A DNA stretch of 64,000 bases from Paeniglutamicibacter sulfureus (GCF_039535115.1 NZ_BAAAWO010000001.1:1922001-1986000), one strand, 5' to 3'. Counted from the first letter of the stretch, positions 1 to 8,673 are shown. The notes: generated from the sequence alone by a model not told the origin. Program-made: numbers and translations.

Positions 1-507
1 TCCACGTCCGGGGACCGGCACGCGATGCCGCACTTCGCGCCCGACCTGGCTTCAGAGCCGTCCGTTGCCCAGCCAGTGGAATTGACCCCGGGGACCACCG
101 CGGACGCCCCGACGCGTGCCTGTTGCCCTGGCAACGAGATCCGGACGCCTGCGGCAGAACTGCGAAATAAGCACTAAGCGGGAGACGTGCATGAGGCTGC
201 CACTCCTTGCCGGGAACGGCGGTCTCATGCCGGGGCCTTGGCCGATAGCGGGCAACGGGCCGGGCAACGCTGCCGCCTTTCGCCTGTCGGTGCCGCTGTG
301 CAGCCGGCGGCCCCGGCAAATCCCGAAAGAGCATACCCATACCGCCGGAACAGACTCGCAGTCCCGTAAGGGGTCGTTCGGATCCACGAGGCCTCCTGTT
401 TAACGATCCATTCATGAGATCACTTTCAACTCACGGCTGTTGGCACGGCACTCATGCAGTCGTCGGGTTTCGCTGTTTAGAGGTCGCTTAGTCCGATCCC
501 CTGGTCG
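1..507. other. No recognisable gene
   Basis: Open frames exist on both strands, but none has a convincing ribosome-binding site, codon bias or recognisable motif. It lies downstream of the minus-strand cluster that starts near 4.1 kb, so it may be a 3' untranslated or decayed region. Nothing is annotated here. Confidence 0.4.
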
Positions 508-963
508 TCAAGACAAGGAGAGTTTTTTTCCTGCCGGGGAGCCGACGGAGCGCCGGCAGGTACAGGCCGGTCCTTTAACAGCGGGGGTGGCCAGCCAGAG
601 GAAACGTTGCATCTTGTTATATGAACCGAACTCCAAGACCGCCCCGTCGAGTTTGGGTGCAAGTTCGCGGCTGACACTGATCATGACTTCTTCGCTGTCC
701 TGCCCGGTCGCTCCATCGGGGGACGTTGTGCCAGGTCGCGGGCCACTGACCAAGCATTGGAGAGCTTTCTTCGGTACTGTCCGTGAGAAATACAGGCCTT
801 GCTTTCGGCAGCCGCCGTCTGCCTGGTAACAATGCAGTTGCCCGCCAAACACGGTGATCATCCTCAGCGCTTCCTCGGTCACAGTGAAGCTGCCATGGCC
901 GGGAATGCCCACCGTGAGGCCTTCGCCGGTCGTGGCCGCCGTCTCCATTCTGGCCTTTTTCAT
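508..963 (-). CDS. Small HesB/IscA-like (A-type carrier-like) protein
   Basis: A 151-residue protein. It starts at an ATG preceded by AGGAGA six bases upstream. The middle (residues about 27-115) resembles the HesB/IscA iron-sulfur biogenesis fold. Three cysteines sit where A-type carriers have theirs: Cys52 in a GGC context, and Cys134 and Cys136 in CTCRRS near the C-terminus. The related 'CC/Se motif' family of actinobacterial small proteins is also possible. It is the last gene of the ggt cluster, 42 bases after ggt. The basic C-terminal tail beyond residue 142 is not typical. The family assignment comes from motif pattern only, and an iron-sulfur role is inference. Confidence 0.5.
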   Translation of the reverse strand: MKKARMETAATTGEGLTVGIPGHGSFTVTEEALRMITVFGGQLHCYQADGGCRKQGLYFSRTVPKKALQCLVSGPRPGTTSPDGATGQDSEEVMISVSRELAPKLDGAVLEFGSYNKMQRFLWLATPAVKGPACTCRRSVGSPAGKKLSLS

Positions 964-1005
964 CGTTGATTCTCCTGCCTGTGGCGTTGCAGCCCTCGGG
1001 GTGGC

Positions 1006-2727
1006 CTACTGGTCGGTGTCGGCAACGCCGTGGTCGCCGTCCCGGCGCACATCGGTGGCCCCGTCGAGGGTCCCGGTGTCGTAGTCGACCCAGAGTGCCT
1101 GGATCGATCCAAAGACGCCATCGGATCGGGTGGTTTCCCGGATTTTCCATTCATTGGCCCGTGCCAGGGCCTTCAGGCTCTTGCCGGCCTTCCCTTCCAC
1201 GGCCAGGGTGCCGCCTTGCAGGTGGAAGCGTGGCCCGTCCACGGCATCCTGGATGGGCTGGTCCTGAAGCAGGACCGGGACCAGCACGGAGGCCAGGATG
1301 TTGGGGATTTGCTGGCCCCCGGGGGTGCCGATTCCCATCACCACGCGGCCCTGCCCATCCAGGACCATGGCGGGGTTGGACCAGGTGACGGACTTCCGGC
1401 CCGGTTCCGGGCGATTCGCCGGCGAGTCGATGCTTTCGAACCTGCTGAGCTGGTTGTTCAGGAAGAACCCGCCCACGACATCGCTCTTGGTGCCTCCCCA
1501 GAAGCTGGTGATCGTGTTGGTCATCGACACGGCCATGCCGTCCCGATCCACGACGGACAGGTGGGTGGTGTTTCCCGGGTCGATGTCCCCGGCCGGGGAA
1601 TCCTTCGAGGCCCTTTCCTCGAGTTTGCTGCCGATCGCGAGGTTCTGGTCGCGGTCCAGGACCTCGGAAAGGTCCACGTCGACGAAGCGCTGATCCCCGA
1701 AATTCTCCGTGACGGTGTCGCTCGCGTTCGACCAAGCCGCCATGAGCTTGTCCACGTAGGGAGCGGACCCCGGCGCATCGGAGGCAATACCGGCACCCTC
1801 GGCCTGCTGGAGCATCTGGATCAGCCCTGCCCCGGGGAGGGCGGGAGGCGCGGTCACCACCGTGTAGTCGCCGACCTTCCCGTCCACGGGTTCGAACTTT
1901 TCGGTCTCGTAGTTGGCCAGGGTGGTGGCGTCGAGGCCCTCGACCTCGGTCAGCTCATCGGAGATCGAACCCTCATAGAATTCGTCTCGTCCTCCCTCTG
2001 CAATCGTCTGGATGGTTTGTGCCAGCTCGGATTGCTTGAGGGTTTCCCCCTCACGCAGGACGCGGCTGCCGTCCTTGGTGCGGAACTGGCGGTGTTCGGA
2101 AACGATCTGCGATCCGATCCCGTCGTTCATCCGCTCTCCCAGGAACTTGGTGATCACGAATCCGTCGCGGGCAAGATCCTCGGCGGGCTGCAGGAGTTCG
2201 TCCCACGGCATCGAGCCGTACGTTTCATGCAGTGTCGCCATGCCGTCGACGAAACCGGGCACCCCGGTTCCGGAGGCGGGGATCTTCCCGCTGGTGCCCA
2301 CGACCTCGCGGTAGTCGAAGGCAGCCACATCCTTTGTCGGTTCCGCGACGAGGGTGACCCCTCCCCCGCCGATCCCGGAGGCATGGGGTTCGACCACCGA
2401 GACGGCGAAGGCCGTGGCGATGGCCGCGTCGGCGGCGTTGCCGCCCTGTTCCAGGATCTCCAGGCCGACCTTCACCGCTTCGGGATGTCCGGCGGCGATG
2501 CCTTCCTGGGACAACAGGGTCTGCGCCGGCGCGCTCGGGGAAGGGGCCGGAGTGTCACTGGCCTCGGTGGGGGCAGAGAACTTCTCCGCCAGCGGCTCAC
2601 CGGCGCACCCTGCCAGCAATGCCCCGAGGGCCAGGAATCCGGCCGCCATGTGCCGGGGACCTCGGCGGTTCCGCGTCATGGTTGAGTCAGCGGGGTTCGA
2701 TGGTGTGCGGAATTGTGGTTTCATCAT
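1006..2727 (-). CDS. ggt: Gamma-glutamyltransferase, predicted lipoprotein
   Basis: A 573-residue Ntn-hydrolase of the gamma-glutamyltranspeptidase family. The precursor self-cleaves before a threonine and then hydrolyses or transfers gamma-glutamyl groups (glutathione-like peptides, glutamine, or poly-gamma-glutamate in CapD-type members). The catalytic motif GNTTHLSVVD is at 386-395, with Thr387 the likely nucleophile. The N-terminal motif EQGGNAADAAIA (93-104) and the GTPGGQQIPNI motif near the C-terminus fit the family. A signal peptide ends in the lipobox LLAGC (Cys41), so the enzyme should be anchored outside the membrane. Its ATG overlaps the stop of the upstream small membrane-protein gene by four bases, indicating translational coupling. 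Confidence 0.93.
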   Translation of the reverse strand: MMKPQFRTPSNPADSTMTRNRRGPRHMAAGFLALGALLAGCAGEPLAEKFSAPTEASDTPAPSPSAPAQTLLSQEGIAAGHPEAVKVGLEILEQGGNAADAAIATAFAVSVVEPHASGIGGGGVTLVAEPTKDVAAFDYREVVGTSGKIPASGTGVPGFVDGMATLHETYGSMPWDELLQPAEDLARDGFVITKFLGERMNDGIGSQIVSEHRQFRTKDGSRVLREGETLKQSELAQTIQTIAEGGRDEFYEGSISDELTEVEGLDATTLANYETEKFEPVDGKVGDYTVVTAPPALPGAGLIQMLQQAEGAGIASDAPGSAPYVDKLMAAWSNASDTVTENFGDQRFVDVDLSEVLDRDQNLAIGSKLEERASKDSPAGDIDPGNTTHLSVVDRDGMAVSMTNTITSFWGGTKSDVVGGFFLNNQLSRFESIDSPANRPEPGRKSVTWSNPAMVLDGQGRVVMGIGTPGGQQIPNILASVLVPVLLQDQPIQDAVDGPRFHLQGGTLAVEGKAGKSLKALARANEWKIRETTRSDGVFGSIQALWVDYDTGTLDGATDVRRDGDHGVADTDQ

Positions 2728-3125
2728 TCGGTCTCCTGGCTGTGGGGCGGGCGGTGCCGCGAGCGGATCGTGAGGTAGGTGCCGACCAGCGCGGTCGCGG
2801 CGACGAGCCCCGCGAGCCCGAGAAGCCCGGGCGAGAGGAAACGGTGTTCTTCCTCGGTCCCTGCGCCGGTGCCGTCGGTGCCTTTGCCTGGTGTTTTCCC
2901 TGCGTTGTCGGGCACGGCCGGGGCGGCGTGGAATTGCCCGGCCGTTTCCTGGGGTGTTGTGGTCCCCGTGATGCCCTGCGCCGTGGGGTTCCCGGGAAGT
3001 CCCGTGTGGGCCTGGGCCCCCGGGGCGCCCAGGCCCAGCAAGAGGATCATTGCGGCCAAGGCGATGGTGGCGGCCCGGGCCAGAGGGAACCGAAGTCCCC
3101 GGAAGAAGCGGGTGGGATTAGCCAT
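2724..3125 (-). CDS. Small exported protein with C-terminal membrane anchor
   Basis: A 133-residue protein of unrecognised family. It has a cationic N-terminus, a hydrophobic signal segment (about 17-37) and an AQA-type cleavage site. A Gly/Thr/Pro-rich extracellular stretch follows. A transmembrane helix (about 97-120) then precedes a short basic tail, so the mature protein is probably exposed outside and anchored at its C-terminus. No LPxTG sorting motif is visible. It overlaps the truncated membrane-protein gene upstream by 8 bases and ggt downstream by 4, so the three were one transcriptional unit. A partner role for the exported gamma-glutamyltransferase is inference. Confidence 0.7.
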   Translation of the reverse strand: MANPTRFFRGLRFPLARAATIALAAMILLLGLGAPGAQAHTGLPGNPTAQGITGTTTPQETAGQFHAAPAVPDNAGKTPGKGTDGTGAGTEEEHRFLSPGLLGLAGLVAATALVGTYLTIRSRHRPPHSQETE

Positions 3126-4104
3126 GGTGTCCTGACGAGGTGGTGGCGGGGTTGGGGCCCGTGCGCGCGGGGAGCCTCAGAAGCCGTTCGAGGGGGCCCT
3201 GTCCCCGGGCGGGAACCCACAGGTGGGCGCAGATGATGCAGAAGGCGCTGATAAGTGCGGCGAAGGCGATGCCTTCGCCCGTGGTGTGCGGATCGGGCCG
3301 CACGAATACCGCCAGCAGCACCAGGTGCATGACATACATCGTGAACGAGAGCCGTCCCAGGTGAATGAGCGGACGCGCATGTCGCTCCAGCCAGGGCTCG
3401 ACCAAAAGGAGCATCCCGATGACGGCAACGGCGGACCCAATACCCGAGAGAAGCCACAGGGGCGCCTGGGAGTGGTCGAAGCTGGCCAGAAGCCGCGCGA
3501 AACCGCCGCTGGTGGGATCGATCCCCGTCACCCCGATCAGCAGGCGCGAGAGCATGATTCCGCCCGCCGCGGCGGCCATCCCGCCGAACAAAAGGATCAG
3601 CTGGAGCCGGCGATGGCGCAGGTCCAACCGGCTGAGGGTCAGGCCGGCCACCAGCGGGACGATCCACACGAGCGCCGGGTAGGGACCTGTCACCAGGATT
3701 CCGTCGAGGATTTCCAGCGGATTGCCGGAGAGCAGGATCGGGGTTCCGCGGAACCTCTCCCCGCGAAGGACCAACACGCCCATCCAGGCCAAGGGCGCGG
3801 CAACCATGAGGATGCCGGTGAGCAGGGCGAGAACCGGGGTGCGCAGCCTGGTGAGCGGTATCCCCACGAGGAACAACACACCGTACACCGCCAGGATGGA
3901 CACTGACCCGTATGATCGTTCACGCTCAGCTCCCTCTCTCCGCGCAGCACACTCGCCCGCCACCCACGTGAGTCCTAATTCTCTGGCGCCATTCGGGCAG
4001 TTTACCTCAATCGTAGGATGCGTCAGCACATCATCTCTCGTCTCCTGATCCTCCAGTATACTACCTATTACTATTACAGTTTCACTACGACCCGGCTCAT
4101 GCAC
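3118..4104 (-). pseudogene. 5'-truncated multipass membrane protein (DUF418 / HGSNAT-like acyltransferase family)
   Basis: The open frame gives 328 residues. Residues from about 69 onward look like the family that includes DUF418 and heparan-alpha-glucosaminide N-acetyltransferase-like proteins: VYGVLFLVGIPLTRLR, then a TGPYPALVWI...LAGL-type helix, and near the end LGRLSFTMYVMHL. In this family that first motif normally lies roughly 100 residues into the protein, after an RL..DxARG-type N-terminus. Here it is preceded by about 68 residues of non-hydrophobic, unfamiliar sequence encoded by AT-richer DNA. The likeliest reading is loss of the native 5' end at about position 3905. Whether the remainder is still translated is unknown. 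It overlaps the next gene by 8 bases. Confidence 0.6.
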
Positions 4105-4345
4105 CTCATACTTCGTCCAACCAGGTCGTCGGCCTCCTGCACTTTTTTCGTCTTTCTTTTCGCGATCACTTTCTCTCTACAGCATAGCTCTCGTCTTTAA
4201 TCATTTATCCCTTTTTTGGGGCGTGGTCTGTTTTCTTTGTGCTGCGTGAATGATGTGCTGTGTGGCTGTTGGTGCTTTCAGTCCGCATGCTGAGGGCGTT
4301 CCACGGCGGCAAGTAAGCGCGTCGGAATCCCGGGAAACCGACACC
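3906..4345. other. AT- and pyrimidine-rich foreign-looking segment
   Basis: Composition breaks sharply here. By direct count bases 4141-4200 are 38% G+C, while flanking genes are clearly GC-rich. The plus strand from about 4018 to 4225 is a run of C/T-rich words (such as tctttcttttcg) with no coding bias on either strand. It joins the truncated membrane-protein gene at about 3905 and the ArsR promoter at about 4345. It could be a recombination scar, a fragment of a lost mobile element, or an assembly artefact. Confidence 0.55.
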
Positions 4346-4350
4346 TATGA

Positions 4351-4366
4351 CAGTATATGCGTATGC
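4351..4366 (+). promoter_or_regulatory. Operator-like sequence overlapping the arsR-family start
   Basis: AGTATATGCGTATG spans 4352-4365 and contains both candidate ATG starts (4357 and 4363). Nearly the same word, AGTATGCGTATG read on the minus strand (6288-6299), lies upstream of the MFS exporter gene. TATGAC at 4346-4351 could serve as a -10 element for a leaderless transcript. ArsR/SmtB repressors commonly bind AT-rich repeats over their own promoter, so autoregulation is inferred. Confidence 0.45.
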
Positions 4367-4728
4367 ACGCGGACAACTTTGAGACCACCCCACCGATCGA
4401 ACCCGAATTCATCGAGCTGGCCGGGGAGGTCCTTGGCCTGCTCTCGGACCCCACCCGCATCCGGATCGTGTTCGCACTCGAACACGGCGAGGAGCTCTCG
4501 GTGGGCGAGTTGGCCAAGCTGGTCGAGAAGTCCCCCTCGGGCGTGTCCCAGCACCTGGCCCGGCTGAGGATGGCCCGCATGGTGACCACGCGCCAAGACG
4601 GCACCAAGGTGCTCTACAAGCTGATTGACCACCACCCCAGCAAGGTGATCCGCGAAGCGGTCCGGCAGGCGGAACACTCGGTCACCACGGGAGGGCAGGT
4701 CCCCCGGCACCACGAGGCCCGGGCCTGA
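4357..4728 (+). CDS. ArsR/SmtB-family transcriptional repressor
   Basis: A 123-residue winged-helix regulator. Residues 20-100 carry the family pattern LLSDPTRIRIVFAL (helix 2-3), then VGELAKLVEKSPSGVSQHLARLR as the helix-turn-helix, and an RQDGTKVLYKL wing. It probably represses metal- or stress-related export genes. The His/Asp/Glu residues at the N-terminus (MHADNFE) and the C-terminal HHPSK...RHHEARA could contribute metal ligands, but the classic ELCVCDL motif of ArsR/CadC is absent. There are two in-frame ATGs, at 4357 and 4363. No Shine-Dalgarno is visible, so leaderless translation is likely. The convergent MFS gene carries a matching operator-like site. Confidence 0.85.
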   Translation: MRMHADNFETTPPIEPEFIELAGEVLGLLSDPTRIRIVFALEHGEELSVGELAKLVEKSPSGVSQHLARLRMARMVTTRQDGTKVLYKLIDHHPSKVIREAVRQAEHSVTTGGQVPRHHEARA

Positions 4729-4899
4729 TTCTCCCTAGGCCGGCACCCTGGTGGCTGCGTAGCCCGGTTCCCTTTCCCGGGAAACCGGCGCGCTTTCAGC
4801 GCGAGGGACCCGGCACCCCGGCGATGCGATGCACCCCCCGTTTCCGCCCCGGCTGCCAGTCCCCGTCCCGGTGATGGGTCTCACGAAAAATACTTCCGG

Positions 4900-6156
4900 T
4901 TAGCGGCCTTTTCTGGCGGCGGGGCGGGTTGCGGCGGGCCAACCGGGCTCGGCTCCGGGTGGCGTGCGCCAGGTCGCGAAGGCCAGGACCGCCCCGAGAA
5001 GGCCGATGCCCACCAGCACCGTGGCCGTGGCCGGCAACCCGAAAACCGCTCCGAGGGTTCCGGCCAGGGGGTAGGTGAGCAGGAAGCAGGCGTGTGAGAG
5101 GGAGAACTGCGCCGCGAAGACCCCGGGCCTGGTTTGCTCGTCGCTGTTGCGCTGCAGCAGGCGCGCGGACGGGGTGAGGATCGTGGAGGTCGCCGCCCCG
5201 ATGAGGAACCAGATCCCGATCAGGGCGAACCACTGACCCTGGCCGGAACCCCAACGCATCACCGCAGCCCCGGCCAGCAGTGCCACGGGCAGGACGGCGG
5301 CCCCGCAGAACATCACCCGGCGATCGCAGAAGCGGTCCAACAACCAGGGAATGCCCAGGGCCACCACCATGGACCCTGCCCCGTTCGCGGCCAGCATCAG
5401 CGCGACATCGGCTTGCGAGCGTTCAAGGTCCGCCTTGACCAACACGACGGTGTTGACGATGACCATCGCCGTGGTGGTGGCCACCACCAGGTTCAGGGCC
5501 ATCAGCCCCCGCAGTTCCCGCCGCGCCCAGAAGGTGCGCACACCGCCGGTGAGGCGGTCGAGAAACCCCACACTGGTCGGCGGTTCCGTGACCGGTAGCC
5601 GGGTCACGGCGACCAGGACCGCCGAGCCCACGAAGCCCACCACGGTGCCGGCAAAGAGATTGTGGTAGCTCAAGACCGTCAGCAGCACCGCCGCCAGCAT
5701 CGGGCTGACCAGCGACTCCAGGTCGTACGCGAGCCGGGAGAGCGAAAGCGCGCGGGTGTATTCGCGTTCCTCGGGCAGGATCGAGGGGATCAACGCCTGG
5801 AACGCCGGGGTGAAGGTCGCCGAGGCGGACTGGAGCAGGAAGATCAGCGCATAGATCTGCCACGCCTCGGTGACAAACGGCAGGCACAGGGCCACGGCGG
5901 CACGGACGACGTCCGCGCTGACCAGCAGCCGCTTCCGCGGCACATGGGCCAGGAGCGCACTAATCAAAGGCGCAATGCCGACGTAGGCGAGCATCTTGAT
6001 CGTCATGGCCGTGCCCATCACGATCCCGGCATCCCCGCCCGCCAGGTCAAAGGCCAGCAGGCCCAGGGCGATAGTGAGCAACCCGGTGCCCAGCAGCGCG
6101 ATGACCTGGGCTCCAAAGAGCCGGGCGTAGACGGTGTTGCGGAGAACGGCGAGCAC
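4900..6156 (-). CDS. MFS transporter, probable exporter
   Basis: A 418-residue, roughly 12-helix major facilitator. It begins directly with a short cytosolic N-terminus (MLAVLRNTVYARLFG) as in the DUF894/MFS_3 exporter group. Cytosolic loop motifs such as HVPRKRLLV between helices 2 and 3 match the MFS signature position. The substrate cannot be read from the sequence. The neighbouring ArsR-family regulator and the shared operator-like sequence suggest a metal ion or toxic compound. The basic C-terminal tail (about 20 residues, PAATRPAARKGR) is cytosolic. The gene is convergent with the regulator gene, with about 170 bases between the stops. Confidence 0.85.
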   Translation of the reverse strand: MLAVLRNTVYARLFGAQVIALLGTGLLTIALGLLAFDLAGGDAGIVMGTAMTIKMLAYVGIAPLISALLAHVPRKRLLVSADVVRAAVALCLPFVTEAWQIYALIFLLQSASATFTPAFQALIPSILPEEREYTRALSLSRLAYDLESLVSPMLAAVLLTVLSYHNLFAGTVVGFVGSAVLVAVTRLPVTEPPTSVGFLDRLTGGVRTFWARRELRGLMALNLVVATTTAMVIVNTVVLVKADLERSQADVALMLAANGAGSMVVALGIPWLLDRFCDRRVMFCGAAVLPVALLAGAAVMRWGSGQGQWFALIGIWFLIGAATSTILTPSARLLQRNSDEQTRPGVFAAQFSLSHACFLLTYPLAGTLGAVFGLPATATVLVGIGLLGAVLAFATWRTPPGAEPGWPAATRPAARKGR

Positions 6157-6287
6157 GGGCCGACCTAACGTAGAGGGGATTCTCGGAAGGGGGAGGGCGG
6201 TGAAGCGGAGCAGATGCCGAAGACTTCGACGGCGAAGCCAAAGCCTTCCGACGTGGGGCCAACATCACATCTATCCATATCCGCATT

Positions 6288-6310
6288 CATACGCATACTA
6301 TAACAGTATG
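6288..6310 (-). promoter_or_regulatory. Operator-like repeats upstream of the MFS gene
   Basis: A perfect inverted repeat CATACT-N5-AGTATG occupies 6294-6310. It overlaps CATACGCATACT (6288-6299), whose reverse complement matches the site over the arsR-family start. The site lies about 130 bases upstream of the MFS start codon. Common control by the ArsR-family protein is inferred. Confidence 0.5.
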
Positions 6311-6924
6311 TCCAAGCGCTTGGGCCGTCCTTCTAATCCCAAAGTACGTGCGCCTTTGGGCTTCGTCCGAGGAAATCTATCCGCTCTATTGTTGAGGAGG
6401 AAACTTCCCGGGATTGCGCCGGTTCCACTCAATCGCCAGCGGCTAGCCACCAAGAAGGCGGTAATAGGAACCACACATGGACCACGGACCCGGGGCATGG
6501 ATTACTGAGGGACACCTCGTCCTTGCGTACGCCCAGGGCAGGACCTGGCTGCGTTGAGGATGCGGTCCGGCCGCCCCCTTCCAGGTGAGCTGCGGGTTAC
6601 GCGCACGCCACTCGTGCCGCCGTGATGCACCGACAACATTCACCGAAAGAGTGCAGGCAGGCCGGAGGGCAGGGCGCTACGGTGGCGGGCTTTGCGCTGC
6701 TGCAGCCGGTGTCCGTTGCGGATGAATACGCGTCGGGCGGGGACCTCCGCGTCTTCGTGCTCGGCTGCCGCCGAGCATGCGCAACGGCCCACCGCGAGCT
6801 TAGAGAACCTGTCGGCCGGCGGGGAGGCCAGCGAATGCCCATCGCTTTCGCACCCGGGGCCCTCCGCCCGCACAGCGGACAAGACCACTCGTCGCTTCGG
6901 CTGGATTGACCTGCGTGCCGCGAA
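6311..6924. other. Long intergenic region without a recognised gene
   Basis: More than 600 bases between the MFS promoter region and the end of the zinc-type permease operon. Several short frames exist on both strands, but none shows a ribosome-binding site, codon bias or known motif. No RNA gene was recognised. Confidence 0.4.
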
Positions 6925-7755
6925 TCAACTGAGGGTGGACGCCGTCCCGGCAACGCGATTCCTGCCGCGGGAACCGAGGGCCTGACGCCAGCCGAATGCC
7001 AGGATGAACAGCAGCACTGCGGTCATGGCAATGGCCGATCCGGCTGCGATCCCGGTCAGCCGCGAGGCATGGAGACCGACGAAAACCGAGAGCATGCCGA
7101 GGACCGGAGCGAGCACGAGGTTCCCGGCGAGGTTTTTGGTCATGAGCCTTGCGGCCTGTGCGGGGGCGGCAATGAGGGCAATCATGAGGATCGCACCGAC
7201 CGCGGGAAGCGCGGCGACGACCGTCGCGGTGGTGACCAGCAGGGCGAGTGCGTCCATGCGGGCGGGATTGAATCCCGCCGCCTGGTAGCCGATGGGATCC
7301 GCGCTGGAGAACAGCAGCCTCGGGCCCCACCCGGCAAAGACGACGAGCACTCCGAGGAGCGTGACGGCGGCAACGATGAGCGCGTCGGCGCGACTGGTGA
7401 GGATCGATCCGATCAGGAAGGCTTCCGGGTCAATGGGCAGGTTGGGGACGAGCGCCTGCATGATGGCACCAAGCGCGAAACCGCCGGTCAGGATGATGCC
7501 GGCGGCAACCTGCCGGCCCTGCCGCGGCTGCCGGTCCAGTCCCGTCATGGCAAATACCAGCCCCAGCCCCGCGAGGGCGGCACCGACCGGGATCGGGATG
7601 CCGATGATGGCCGCGCCGACGGCTCCGGGATAGGTGGCGTGGGTGAGCGCCTGGGTGAAGAACACGCGACGGCGGGCCAGCACGAGCACACCGGTGAGGC
7701 CGCAGCAGGCGCCGACGAGTGCGCCGGTGATCAGTGCACGGGTGAAGAAGTCCAT
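6925..7755 (-). CDS. Metal ABC transporter permease (ZnuB/MntB type), second copy
   Basis: A 276-residue ABC-3 family integral membrane protein with about eight or nine hydrophobic helices. It carries the family pattern GVLVLARRRVFFTQALTHATYPG at 22-44, related to the RRxxFxGDALSHA-type motif. It should form half of the permease for Zn2+ or Mn2+ uptake, paired with the product of the gene immediately upstream. It is the last gene of a four-gene operon (binding protein, ATPase, two permeases), starting six bases after the preceding stop. Two different permease genes imply a heterodimeric channel rather than the ZnuB homodimer. Confidence 0.9.
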   Translation of the reverse strand: MDFFTRALITGALVGACCGLTGVLVLARRRVFFTQALTHATYPGAVGAAIIGIPIPVGAALAGLGLVFAMTGLDRQPRQGRQVAAGIILTGGFALGAIMQALVPNLPIDPEAFLIGSILTSRADALIVAAVTLLGVLVVFAGWGPRLLFSSADPIGYQAAGFNPARMDALALLVTTATVVAALPAVGAILMIALIAAPAQAARLMTKNLAGNLVLAPVLGMLSVFVGLHASRLTGIAAGSAIAMTAVLLFILAFGWRQALGSRGRNRVAGTASTLS

Positions 7756-7761
7756 GGCGGG

Positions 7762-8673
7762 TCAGGCTCCTGCCTGTGAGGATTCCGGTGCGCGCGATGC
7801 GGCGCGTGCACGCCCGCGGCGGCGTTGAAGTGCGTCGATGCCGGTCCGCCCAAAGAAGACTAAAAGGTAGCCCAGCACCAGGGTCATGACGATTGTCGCT
7901 CCGCTGGGCAGGTCCAGGCCCGCCTCGACGGAACCGATGTAGGTGATGGCCAGTCCCAGCCACATGGCGCCGAGCGCGAAGCCAAGTGCGATCAGCGGCA
8001 ACAGCAGCAGACGGCGGCTGATCAATCGTGCTACGGCGACCGGGATGATGATGACGGCCAACACGATGAGGTTCCCCACCGCGCCCGCCGTTGCCACCAC
8101 GGCCAGGGCAATCGCGACGTTCAGGCTCAGGTCGATCCATACGGGGCGATAGCCCGCGGCCTGCGATCCATTGGGGTCGACCGCGCGGAAAATCTGCACA
8201 CGCCAAAGGATGAACAGGAGTACAACCGCCATCACGGCGATGACCGTTGTCTCGATCAGCTGGCTTTCCGGAATGGCAAGCATGCGCCCGAAAAGCAGGG
8301 CTTCCAGCTGTGCCGAATAATCCGTTCGGGTGCTGACAACGGCGACCCCGACGGAGAACATGCCCGCGAGCACGATGGCCAGCGCCGCGTCCTGCGCCAC
8401 GCCGCGCCGGGAGATCAGCGTGAGAATGACCGAACCCAGCAACGCCGCGATGAAGGCGCCGGGCACCAGGCCGTCTTCGCCCGCTACGGCAAGGCCGACG
8501 GCGAGGCCGGGAAACACGGCGTGCACCAGCGCATCGCCCATGAACTCCAGCCCGCGGAGGTTGACGAACAGCCCGACGGTGGCGGCAAGTACTGCCAGGA
8601 CAATGACGAGCAGGGCGGCCCGATTCATGAACGGCAGGCTGAAGGCCGTCATGAGGGTGTCCACAAGGTTCAC
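7762..8673 (-). CDS. Metal ABC transporter permease (ZnuB/MntB type), first copy
   Basis: A 303-residue ABC-3 family permease. The conserved stretch LRGLEFMGDALVHAVFPGLAVG (about 39-60) marks the family, where a histidine lies on the metal path. Hydrophobic helices run to about residue 275, followed by an Arg/Ala-rich cytosolic tail. It overlaps the ATPase gene by four bases (ATGA). It is related to, but clearly diverged from, the second permease in the operon. Confidence 0.92.
   Translation of the reverse strand: MNLVDTLMTAFSLPFMNRAALLVIVLAVLAATVGLFVNLRGLEFMGDALVHAVFPGLAVGLAVAGEDGLVPGAFIAALLGSVILTLISRRGVAQDAALAIVLAGMFSVGVAVVSTRTDYSAQLEALLFGRMLAIPESQLIETTVIAVMAVVLLFILWRVQIFRAVDPNGSQAAGYRPVWIDLSLNVAIALAVVATAGAVGNLIVLAVIIIPVAVARLISRRLLLLPLIALGFALGAMWLGLAITYIGSVEAGLDLPSGATIVMTLVLGYLLVFFGRTGIDALQRRRGRARAASRAPESSQAGA

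Noticed and set aside
52..387. A 111-residue minus-strand frame at the window start
   Set aside because: No ribosome-binding site, no coding bias and an Arg/Gly/Pro-rich composition typical of chance frames in GC-rich DNA.
508..963. Selenocysteine-containing member of the CC/Se family
   Set aside because: No in-frame TGA is read through and the relevant positions are cysteines.
4729..4899. Hairpins between the ArsR-family and MFS genes as a terminator
   Set aside because: Short CGCGC/GCGCG and CCCGGG pairings exist but without a T-tract or a long stem, so no call was made.
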